Below are positions 47,903-55,795 of a stretch of 64,000 nucleotides of DNA, piece by piece. The notes beneath the pieces are model-generated. The model made no database searches. It saw nothing but the letters and a program-made list of their open reading frames with translations, and was not told where the DNA came from. Origin of the DNA: CAWAXW01 sp963786155 (lineage in GTDB: Bacteria; Actinomycetota; CADDZG01; WHSQ01). Both the position numbers and the translations under genes were made by a program. The stretch's first letter is position 1. Each line of letters starts with the position of its first letter. Where the stretch lies: assembly GCA_963786155.1 (NCBI GenBank), contig CAWAXW010000006.1, forward strand, positions 744,001-808,000, in the 5' to 3' direction.

Positions 47903-49060
47903 GTGATGTGCATGAGTCCCTCGCCTGACCGCCGCGTGATGTCGCTCGTCGAGGCGGGGATGGCCCTAGCCTCCGAGTTGGATCTCGACGGCTTGCTGCA
48001 ACGCATCGCCGATATCTCCCGAGAAGTCATCGGCGCTCGCTTCGGTGCCGTGGGCGTTCTGGGCGATCATGGAGAGCTGGCCCGTTTCGTCTACTCGGGT
48101 ATCGACAAGCCTCTGGCCGACACTATCGGCGACCTTCCCATCGGAAGAGGGGTGCTCGGTGCCCTGATCGAAGAAGGAAAACCTCTCAGATTGCGGGAGA
48201 TCTCCGACCATCCTCGGTCATATGGCTTTCCTCCCAACCATCCTCCGATGCACTCGTTCCTCGGCGTTCCGATCGTCGTGCGAGATCGGATATTCGGGCG
48301 GCTTTACCTAACCGAGAAGCAAGGGCCCGAGGACTTCACGACGGATGATGAGCGCATAGCGCTGTCTCTGGCCGCTCAAGCCGGGGTAGCTATCGACAAT
48401 GCGAGATTGGTCGATGCATTGAGAACCCGCGGAGAGAGCCTCGCAATCCTCGAGGAGCGAGATCGCATCTCCAAGGATCTGCACGATGGAGTCATCCAGT
48501 CGATCTATTCGGTGGGGTTGTCGATCCAGGGTGCGATAACGCTGTTAGAGCGTGACCCAGATGGAACGAAGAAGCGGATGGATGAAGCGATCGTCACGCT
48601 CGACGACGTGGTCCGGGATGTGCGCTCCTACATCTTCGCTCTGCAACCCAAGAAGGTCGAGGAACTAGGACTAAAAAGGGGGATCGAAGAGCTGGTTAAG
48701 GATCTCGAAGTCAACGCACTCGCGGAGACTAGCGTGCGACTCTCCGAGACCGCTCTCGAGATGATTCCTGAAGCAGCAAGAGGAGACCTCATGCAGATAG
48801 CACGCGGGATCTTGTCGAATATCGCCCGTCATGCCCGAGCAACTCAGGTTTCGGTGGTGTGCACGGTTAAGGGGGGACACACCATCGTGCTGATGATCGA
48901 GGATGACGGTATCGGCTTTGACCCGGCGACGGTCAAGCGGGGCGACGGTCTCACCAATATCGAAGAACGCGCCAAGCACATCGGCGGCCGATTCCTCATC
49001 TCGGAGCGCTCCCCCAGGGGCACGGTGCATACGTTGTCGGTCCTTTTGGAAAAGAGTTGA
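47903..49060 (+). CDS. devS: GAF-domain sensor histidine kinase, DevS/DosT-like
   Basis: 385 residues, soluble. One GAF domain (about 15-172) includes GFPPNHPPMHSFLGVPIVVR and GRLYLTEK, a stretch very like the mycobacterial DosS/DosT GAF domains. The HisKA_3 dimerisation domain has the H-box RISKDLHDGVIQSIYSVG with His194. The HATPase ends with DDGIGFDP and GDGLTNIEERAKHIGG. DosS/DosT have two GAF domains, the first binding haem; here there is one, and I cannot say whether it binds haem. GTG 47,903, ATG 47,906 or 47,912 may start it. It overlaps the regulator gene by four bases. Confidence 0.85.
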   Translation: MMCMSPSPDRRVMSLVEAGMALASELDLDGLLQRIADISREVIGARFGAVGVLGDHGELARFVYSGIDKPLADTIGDLPIGRGVLGALIEEGKPLRLREISDHPRSYGFPPNHPPMHSFLGVPIVVRDRIFGRLYLTEKQGPEDFTTDDERIALSLAAQAGVAIDNARLVDALRTRGESLAILEERDRISKDLHDGVIQSIYSVGLSIQGAITLLERDPDGTKKRMDEAIVTLDDVVRDVRSYIFALQPKKVEELGLKRGIEELVKDLEVNALAETSVRLSETALEMIPEAARGDLMQIARGILSNIARHARATQVSVVCTVKGGHTIVLMIEDDGIGFDPATVKRGDGLTNIEERAKHIGGRFLISERSPRGTVHTLSVLLEKS

Positions 49061-49728
49061 GGGTGGCCGAAACCTTGAAGGTGATGCTGGTCGACGATCA
49101 CGAGATCGTGCGTCAAGGTTTGCGTTCCCTGATCGAAGCTGAGGCGGACATCGAGGTCGTAGCCGAAGCCGATAACGGCCCCCACGCTGTGACCCTCGCC
49201 GCCAAGCACCGCCCCGATGTCGTCGTCATGGATGTTCGAATGCCCGGAGGATCGGGGGTCGAGGCTTGTCGCGCCATCCGCGACGAGCGGCCAGGTGCAC
49301 AGGTCATCATGCTGACTTCGTTCTCCGATGATGAGGCTCTGTTCAATTCGATCATGGCGGGAGCCGCGGGCTTCGTTCTCAAACAGATCAGGGGCAACGA
49401 CTTGATCGAAGCCATCCGCAATGTCGGCGCCGGGAAGTCTCTATTGGACCCGGAGGTAACACAACGTGTGTTGGAACGCCTTCGGAGGGCGAAATTCGAC
49501 GACAAGGACCCCAAGCTAGCCCGGCTGTCGCCCCAGGAAGAACGCATACTCGGCATGATCGGGGAAGGGCTGACCAACCGGGAGATCGCTGCGAGGATCC
49601 ACCTTTCTGACAAGACCGTGAAGAACTACGTTTCAACCATCCTGGGAAAGCTCGACGTTGCCCGTCGAGCGGAGGCGGCGGCATATATCGCCACGGCTCG
49701 CGCAGAGCGGCCTCAAACCGACATCTAG
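49057..49728 (+). CDS. devR: NarL-family response regulator, DevR/DosR-like
   Basis: 223 residues. Receiver domain: acidic pair D13/D14, phospho-acceptor Asp59 in VVVMDVRMPGG, and the switch region IMLTSFSDDEALFNSIMAGA ... FVLKQIRG, which resembles mycobacterial DevR closely. The LuxR-type helix-turn-helix has EGLTNREIAARIHLSDKTVK and NYVSTILGKL; the K-T-V-K-N-Y run holds the DNA-contacting residues known from DosR. It most likely binds the GGGCCG-containing boxes listed here. TTG 49,057 overlaps the kinase stop; GTG 49,063 is an alternative. Confidence 0.87.
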   Translation: MRVAETLKVMLVDDHEIVRQGLRSLIEAEADIEVVAEADNGPHAVTLAAKHRPDVVVMDVRMPGGSGVEACRAIRDERPGAQVIMLTSFSDDEALFNSIMAGAAGFVLKQIRGNDLIEAIRNVGAGKSLLDPEVTQRVLERLRRAKFDDKDPKLARLSPQEERILGMIGEGLTNREIAARIHLSDKTVKNYVSTILGKLDVARRAEAAAYIATARAERPQTDI

Positions 49729-49747
49729 CCCTCAGGCGACACTCAGA

Positions 49748-49768
49748 TGGCCCCCTCAGAGGGGGCCA
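49748..49768 (+). terminator. Hairpin behind the two-component genes
   Basis: TGGCCCCCT-CAG-AGGGGGCCA is a perfect 9-bp stem with a 3-base loop, 20 bases behind the regulator stop. It lacks a U-tract, so it is a terminator of the U-less type or an RNA-stabilising stem. Confidence 0.55.
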
Positions 49769-49838
49769 CTTGGCACTGGGTCCTCCACCGCTAATCACGC
49801 ATCCTTAGAACAACAGGAACGTCCAACAAGGAGGACAC

Positions 49839-50459
49839 ATGGCACATACAGCGGTAGCACCCCGGATCCCCCTGGCAGGCTCCACCGCCAAAGCAGAAGT
49901 AACAGCACAGCACATGGACCGCAGGCTGCTTGACCGACTGATCAGCTGGGCCGGAGCCATCGTGGCGATTGCACTGTTAGGGCTGGGCGCCGCGGCGATC
50001 TACGGCGGATCATTCGCGCTGAGCAACGTCCGCGACCGCCTCGAGCCGCAGAACATCACCTTTCCGCCGGCAGAGGCCATGAGCGACTTCGACAAGGCCG
50101 GAGGCCTGACCGCCTACGCGGGTCAGAAAGTCGACACCGGAATCGAGGCGGAAGCGTTCTCCCGCTATATCGGTGGTCACCTAACGGAAGTAAACGAGGG
50201 AGCGACTTACGCGGAGACCAGTTCTGCAGCTCGTGCGGAAGGCCTCGATCCCAAGGTGGCAGCAGAGCTTCAAGGCAAGGCGGACACACTCTTCAAGGGC
50301 GAGACCCTCAAGGCGATCCTGCTGAACGCTTACGGCTGGTGGACGGTTGGCCAGATCACGATGTGGGCTGGAATCGGCGCAGTCATCGCCGGACTGTTCC
50401 TCTCGGTGCTGGTGGCACTCGGCTTCCGGCACGCTCGCAAGGCGCGGATTCAGAGTTAA
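49839..50459 (+). CDS. Two-TM membrane protein of unknown function
   Basis: 206 residues. The first TM helix is at ~35-60 (WAGAIVAIALLGLGAAAIYG), the second near 175-198 (MWAGIGAVIAGLFLSVLVAL). Between them lies an extracytoplasmic domain with LTAYAGQKVDTGIEAEAFSR and a helical segment containing YAETSSAARAEGLDPKVAAE. AAGGAGG precedes the ATG. A strong terminator follows, so the gene is monocistronic. No family recognised. It lies between the DevR-like regulator and hemerythrin, suggesting a stress role. Confidence 0.7.
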   Translation: MAHTAVAPRIPLAGSTAKAEVTAQHMDRRLLDRLISWAGAIVAIALLGLGAAAIYGGSFALSNVRDRLEPQNITFPPAEAMSDFDKAGGLTAYAGQKVDTGIEAEAFSRYIGGHLTEVNEGATYAETSSAARAEGLDPKVAAELQGKADTLFKGETLKAILLNAYGWWTVGQITMWAGIGAVIAGLFLSVLVALGFRHARKARIQS

Positions 50460-50487
50460 CCGGCACTGCGGTGTCGGGAAAGCGAAC

Positions 50488-50525
50488 AGAGAGGCGCACC
50501 CGGGAGGGGGCGCCTCTCTCTGTTT
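50488..50525 (+). terminator. Rho-independent terminator
   Basis: AGAGAGGCGC and GCGCCTCTCT form a perfect 10-bp stem (50,488-50,497 with 50,510-50,519) around a 12-base loop, followed by CTGTTT. It lies 28 bases behind the two-TM protein and ahead of the hemerythrin gene. Confidence 0.75.
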
Positions 50526-50553
50526 AACAACCCAAGCAAGAGGAAGGAACCTG

Positions 50554-51009
50554 ATGTCACGACGCCATGACAGTCTGATCCCGCTAACGCACGACCACCA
50601 CCATGCGCTTGCCCAAATGCGAAACCTCCGAATGGCAGCCGGAGGAGAGGCTAAGGACGTCCTCCAACAATCTAAGGAATTCCTCGCCTTCTTTAGGGAG
50701 GACACCCTCAATCACTTTCGGGAGGAGGAGGAGATCGTCTTCCCGCTAGCGATCGGAGATCAGCGAGCGTCGAAACTTGTCTCCCGGGCCGTCACAGAGC
50801 ACATTCAGATCCATGCGCTGGTCGCGCAACTCGCCATCGAGGTTGGCGAAGGCAGGGTGCGCGGATCAACTGCACTTGGATTGGCCGAGGCTCTCGAGGC
50901 GCACATCCGCTTCGAGGAGCGAGAGATATTCCCCCTGCTCGAAGAAGTGGTTTCCGACGCTCAGCTTCGTCGGATGGCTCTAACACCTCGGAACCGAGAC
51001 GCGGCATAG
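50554..51009 (+). CDS. Hemerythrin HHE-domain protein
   Basis: 151 residues forming a four-helix bundle. Candidate di-iron ligands: THDHHHALAQ near the start, NHFREEEEIVFP, EHIQIHAL and HIRFEEREIFP. Hemerythrin-like proteins bind O2 or NO or repair iron centres. AGGAAGG precedes ATG 50,554. The gene ends the putative hypoxia region and fits an oxygen/NO-related role. Confidence 0.85.
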   Translation: MSRRHDSLIPLTHDHHHALAQMRNLRMAAGGEAKDVLQQSKEFLAFFREDTLNHFREEEEIVFPLAIGDQRASKLVSRAVTEHIQIHALVAQLAIEVGEGRVRGSTALGLAEALEAHIRFEEREIFPLLEEVVSDAQLRRMALTPRNRDAA

Positions 51010-51037
51010 CGAGCGCGAGAAGAACCAAGCTGGGGTT

Positions 51038-52507
51038 CTAAGCCGGGTTTGCCTCTCCGAACCAGGTCGCAAGAGCTCGAGGTAGTTCTCTGTCGGTGAG
51101 GTCTCCTGCCCAGGCGACATGCCCGTCGGGTCGGATCAACACGGCCGGGGGCGGAGCGATCACTCCGAGGACCGGGAGCTCCCAAACGCCATCGACCTTA
51201 GCGTCGACCATCCGGACTCGACCGGCCCACGGAGAGATGTCGAAACCTCTGAGTTCGCCGAGGTTGAGGAGCACGGGCCGGGCCTCGTGCAGCAGCGTGG
51301 ACACGCGGGTCGGGCCGTCCGCGGTTTGCAGATCGAGGTCGGGCACGCGCCTCCCTAGGAGCGGGTGCCCCTCTCCGAGGTCGTAGTGGATGTCGAGACC
51401 GGAGACGTTCGCGGCCATCCGTCGGCGCGGCTCTTCCATGCCGAGCAGTTCGGTCATCGTGTCGCGAAGAGCCTTGTGTCGGTCGCCGGGGCTGCCGAGC
51501 GCGACCTGCACCTTGGTGTTGTGCAATACCCGGGCACCGACCGGATGCCGTTCCGCGTGGTAGGTGTCCAGGAGGCTCTCGGGTGACGTCTTGTTGACCA
51601 CCTGGGCCAGCTTCCATCCCAGGTTCACAGCATCCTGCACGCCGGTTTGGAGACCCTGGCCGCCCTGCGGGGGATGCACGTGTGCGGCATCGCCGGCCAG
51701 CAGCACGCGGCGATCGCGGTACGAGGCTGCTTCTCGCGTCATGTCGGTGAACCGGGAGATCCGGCTAGCGCTGCGAAGCCCGTAGTCCGTCCCGTACACG
51801 CCGACGAGTGCATCGCGAAGGTCGTCCATGCTCGGTTCCGGGTCTCGTTCGAGTCGTCGTTCCATGATGACCACCCCGACGGACTTCCCGTCTCCGGCCT
51901 GACCGAGCGCATGGGTACCGGCGTCGTCGTGCCGGAAGCCGAACTCAGGTTGCTCGTCCATCTCGACCTCGGCGATCATCCAGCTGGTCGAGGGCTCCAG
52001 CCCGACGAAGTCGATTCCGGCTGTCTTGCGGATCAAGCTGCGTCCTCCGTCACAACCGACGAGATACTCCGCTCGCAGCGAGTCGCCCCCGGACACTTCG
52101 ACATCGACGCCGGTGTCGTCCTGGGCGAAGCCCACCACCTCCTGTCCACGGAGTATCGGAACCGCGAGCTCCTCGACCCAGCCGGCCAGGATGGGCTCGA
52201 AGTGGCTCTGCCACAGCGCGAGCACGTAGTTGTGGCGGGTGGGGAAGTCGCTGATGTCCAACGCTGTCCCGGCGAACCCCAGTGCGGGGACGGTGTATCC
52301 GGCGTCTAGGAATCGTTGAGCGATACCACGCTGATCGAGCACCTCGATCGTGCGCGAGTGAAGACCCCCGCCGCGCGATCCGTCGACAACCTGAGTCGTG
52401 CGTCGTTCGACGACGACGACATCGATCCCCGCCAACGCCAGCTCGCCCGCCAACATCATCCCGGTCGGGCCGCCTCCTGCGATCACCACCGCGTGTTCAC
52501 GCATCAA
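51038..52507 (-). CDS. FAD-dependent aromatic-ring monooxygenase (PheA/TfdB, rifampicin-monooxygenase-like)
   Basis: 489 residues. FAD motifs: VVIAGGGPTGMMLAGELALA at the N-terminus, CDGGRSLIRK and VLLAGDAAHVHPPQGGQGLQ, which closes the flavin site of class A hydroxylases. A C-terminal thioredoxin-like domain follows (VLLNLGELRGFD...), as in PgaE, phenol hydroxylases and Rox. Hydroxylates aromatic compounds with NAD(P)H and O2; substrate open. TTG/ATG start near 52,504-52,507. Only four bases behind the carboxyltransferase, so probably co-transcribed with it. Confidence 0.8.
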   Translation of the reverse strand: MMREHAVVIAGGGPTGMMLAGELALAGIDVVVVERRTTQVVDGSRGGGLHSRTIEVLDQRGIAQRFLDAGYTVPALGFAGTALDISDFPTRHNYVLALWQSHFEPILAGWVEELAVPILRGQEVVGFAQDDTGVDVEVSGGDSLRAEYLVGCDGGRSLIRKTAGIDFVGLEPSTSWMIAEVEMDEQPEFGFRHDDAGTHALGQAGDGKSVGVVIMERRLERDPEPSMDDLRDALVGVYGTDYGLRSASRISRFTDMTREAASYRDRRVLLAGDAAHVHPPQGGQGLQTGVQDAVNLGWKLAQVVNKTSPESLLDTYHAERHPVGARVLHNTKVQVALGSPGDRHKALRDTMTELLGMEEPRRRMAANVSGLDIHYDLGEGHPLLGRRVPDLDLQTADGPTRVSTLLHEARPVLLNLGELRGFDISPWAGRVRMVDAKVDGVWELPVLGVIAPPPAVLIRPDGHVAWAGDLTDRELPRALATWFGEANPA

Positions 52508-52511
52508 CTGC

Positions 52512-54063
52512 TCACCAGGGATCTATCAACGGCCGTTTCTTTCCCGTGCGAGCTACGGGTAGGGGAGCGGCCCGCAGGACTTCCGCGATCGTCGCTCTGG
52601 TTTCGGCGGGGTCGATCACGTCGTCGATCTCGAAGTGAGAGGCGAGGTTCAGCGCCTTGCCGCGCTCGTACGCCTCCGCCACGAACGCTTGGAACGCCGC
52701 ATCGCGATCGGCCTCGTCTTCTATGGCTTCGAGTTCCTTCCGGAACCCGAGCCGTATCGCGCCTTCGAGATTCATGCCTCCGAACTCGCCGGTGGGCCAC
52801 GACACGGTGAGCAACGGGGCGTGGAACGAGCCGCCGGCCATCGCCTGGGCGCCGAGCCCGTACCCCTTGCGCAGGACCACCGTGATCCACGGCACCGTGA
52901 CGCTGGCGCCCGTCACGAACATGCGCGCGAAGTGGCGAACCTGCGCGGTCTCTTCGGCGGCGGGACCGACCATGAAGCCCGGCGTGTCGCAGAGCGAAAC
53001 GATCGGCAGGTCGTACGCATCGCACAGAGCCATGAAGCGCGCGGCCTTGTCGGCTCCGTCGCTGTCGATCGCCCCGCCCAAGCGGCGCGGGTCGTTGGCG
53101 AGGATCCCCACCGGTCTACCCTCGATCCGGGCCAGTGTGGTCACGATCGTCCGGCCGAACTCGGGTCGGAGCTCGGTGACGGTGTCCGGAGTCCGCGAGC
53201 GTCTCGATGATGGGGCGAGGGTTGTACGCGGTACGACGGTGTTCGGGCACGAGCCCGCGCAACACCGTCTGGTCGGAAGCATCCCCACCTTCGATCGAGC
53301 CTGTGAAGCAGGACAGCAGGCGTTTCGCTACCTGCACGGCCTCCGGTTCGTCCTCGACGAGGACATCGACGACTCCCCTTGATGCGTGCATCGGGGCGGG
53401 CCCGATCTCGTCGGGAGCGTGTGTCCCCAGACCTCCGGCTTCGATCATCGCCGGCCCTCCCATGCCGATGTTTGCGTCGCGCGTCGCGACAATTAGGTCG
53501 CAACATCCCAGCAGTGCGGCATTCCCCGCGAAGCAGTAGCCCGACGCGATCCCGATCGACGGTACGAGTCCGCTGAGGCGTGCGAACAGCGCGAACGCCA
53601 TCGTGTCGAGGCCTGAGACCGTTGGCACGTCGGTATCCCCGGGCCGGCCACCTCCGCCTTCCGCGAACAGGACTACCGGCAGGCGCAGACGTTCGATGAC
53701 ATCGAACAAGCGATCCTTCTTGCGATGGTTGACAGCCCCCTGCGTCCCGGCGAGCACCGTGTAGTCGTAGGACAAGACCGCGCACGGATGCCCGTCGACG
53801 TGGCCGATGCCACCGATCAGTCCGTCGGCCGGCGTGTTCGTGATGAGGTCATCGAGCGATCGGCGACTCCGCTGAGCGGCGAGAGCGAGGCCCCCATATT
53901 CAACGAACGTTCCCTTGTCACAGAGGTCCTCGACGTTCTCGCGCGCCGTGCGCCGGCCCTTGGCCCGCCGGCGTTCGACGGCATCGGGACGAGCAAGGTC
54001 GCCCATCGCCGCTCGTCGCTTGAGCAGTTCCTCGAGTTCAGGTCGCAAGTCCTCGCCGGCCAT
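52512..54063 (-). CDS. Acyl-CoA carboxylase carboxyltransferase subunit (one frameshift)
   Basis: The N-terminal half includes RRAKGRRTARENVEDLCDKG, GHVDGHPCAVLSYDYTVLAG and GIASGYCFAGNAALLGCCDL. The C-terminal half, in another frame from about 53,190, includes GRPVGILANDPRRLGGAIDS, SLCDTPGFMVGPAAE and GGMNLEGAIRLGF. Together they make a carboxyltransferase of the propionyl/methylcrotonyl-CoA carboxylase beta type, of about 517 residues. It transfers CO2 from biotin to an acyl-CoA. No biotin carboxylase gene is adjacent, so the partner is elsewhere. The break occurs at GTGTCCGGAGTCC and looks like a one-base indel. Confidence 0.8.
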
Positions 54064-54095
54064 CGCGCCGGACTCTAATTGATGCCCTTAGGACC

Positions 54096-55590
54096 TCACG
54101 TTTTAGGGGCTTGAACGAAAGACTCGACCGTGTGCCAGCGTGAATCCGAGCAGCGCGCCTCGGATAGGTGCATCTGGTCCGCCCCGAAATGGTCATCCGG
54201 CGAGAAGTTCAACAGCGGCATCGCCGGCGTCTTCAGGTTGCGAACCTTCTCGGTGGCGGCGATGAAGCCTTCCCTGGTCAGGTTGGCTCCGGCGTTCTCG
54301 AGCAGACCGCGGATCTGCTTGGCCACGCTCCATCCCAGCCATACCAAGTCGTCGCCTTGGCCTCCGTAGACCGCCTCCATCGCCTTGTCGTACTCGGTGT
54401 CGTATTTGTTGCGGTCCACCCACGCCGGCATTGGTGAGAACCACAAGCCTTTGTCGAGATTCGGGCAGCCCGTCCGTGCGACCGTGTCGATCGTCATGAA
54501 CAATCCGATCCCGACCCATTGCGGGTTGTAGCCCTGCGAGTCGGCGGCTTTCAGCACCTGGAGAAACCACACTGGTGCGGCCATCGCGAACACGTTCTCG
54601 ATACCGAGCGTATTCATCTCCTGGACGATCACTTGTGCCTCAGACTGACCGGCGTTCTTGCTAACAGCGCGGTCGTAGTCGAGGGTTGCCCCCCGCTTTT
54701 CCATTGCTGCGGTGAAAGCATCGTGCCCGTCCTGGAAGTTCGGAGTGTCGAACCGAATCATTCCGTTCTTCTCATCTCGCGCCCCCAGCCTTGTGACCAT
54801 CATCTCGGCGAGTAGAGGGCCCTGATCGGGATAGGTCATCCACGTCGTGAAGTAGTTGTAGAGCCCCGTTAGTCCGGCCTCCGTGACTCCAGCGGAGATG
54901 AACGGCACTCCTACGGAAGCTGCGTAACGCGCGCAGGCCTGGATCTGGTCGGCGCCGGCGAGACCCGACAACAGAAAGACGTTGTCCTTCTCGACCATCT
55001 CTTTGCACACCGCGACGGCCTGGCTCGGGTTGTAGTTGTCGTTCTTAAGGATCGCCTCGACGTTTCGGCCGTGGATCGATCTGTTTGTTCTGCTTCATCC
55101 ACTCCCATAGAAGCTTGGAGCCCTGCTGCGCCGAAGCGGAAGGAACTGGGGCTGCGCCGGTCAATGGTGCGTGCGCGCCGATCTTGATGAGATCGTTCGT
55201 CACTCCGGTCGACGTTGCTCCGCCTGCGGCCGCTCCACCCGAAGCGCCACCTTCGGTTGTGCCTCCTTCGGACGTGCCTTCTCCGGTCGTTCCGCTCGTG
55301 GTCGGGACACCCGCCGTCTCACCCGTGGTGCCGCCTCCGACGGCGCTCGAGCCGAGGTCGCCGGAACCGGAAAGGTCACCGGCATTACCGATCACGTTTC
55401 CTTCCGCGTCGACGATCTGACCTTGTGCGTTGACCGTCGCCCCTTCGGGGAGCGCAGATCCACTGGTGGCCACGCCCGGTTTCTGACCGCAAGCGGCAGC
55501 GATCAGTAGCGCCACACACGCGAGGGCGGGCAGATGGAATCGATTCGGCTTCAGCCCGGCTACCTCCCTTGTCGCGTTTGGCTTAGCCAT
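54096..55590 (-). CDS. Branched-chain-amino-acid-type ABC substrate-binding lipoprotein (one frameshift)
   Basis: Lipoprotein signal with lipobox (LIAAACGQ), then a long Gly/Thr/Ser linker (~50-125) and a type I periplasmic binding fold: IKIGAHAPLTGAAPVPSASA, then, after a frame change near 55,070, VCKEMVEKDNVFLLSGLAGA, FISAGVTEAGLTGLYNYFTT, GQSEAQVIVQEMNTLGIENV. It resembles Leu/Ile/Val-binding proteins (LivJ/UrtA type). No permease or ATPase genes lie adjacent, so it may be an orphan receptor. The ATG at 55,590 lacks a good ribosome site. Confidence 0.8.
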
Positions 55591-55707
55591 GCTTTCGGCG
55601 GTGATTGACCAGATTCCTCCGGCTGGAACAGTCGAGTTTCGGCGATGACCCAACCTCCTGCCAAGCCTGCCTCCGGGGGGCGTCTTCCCGTAGCAGAATG
55701 GGGTGAC

Positions 55708-55781
55708 GGGGGCGTAGCTCAGTTGGTCAGAGCGGCGGACTCATAATCCGTTGGTCGCAGGTTCGAGTCCTGCCGCCCCCA
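55708..55781 (+). tRNA. tRNA-Met (CAT)
   Basis: Acceptor GGGGGCG pairs with CGCCCCC, discriminator A. The D-arm is TAGCTCAGTTGGTCAGAGC. The anticodon stem GCGGA/TCCGT encloses CTCATAA with CAT at 55,742-55,744. The T-arm is GCAGGTTCGAGTCCTGC. An Ile tRNA whose C34 is modified to lysidine would look the same by anticodon; elongator Met is my default. CCA is not encoded. Confidence 0.9.
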
Positions 55782-55795
55782 CGAGATTTTGGCGG

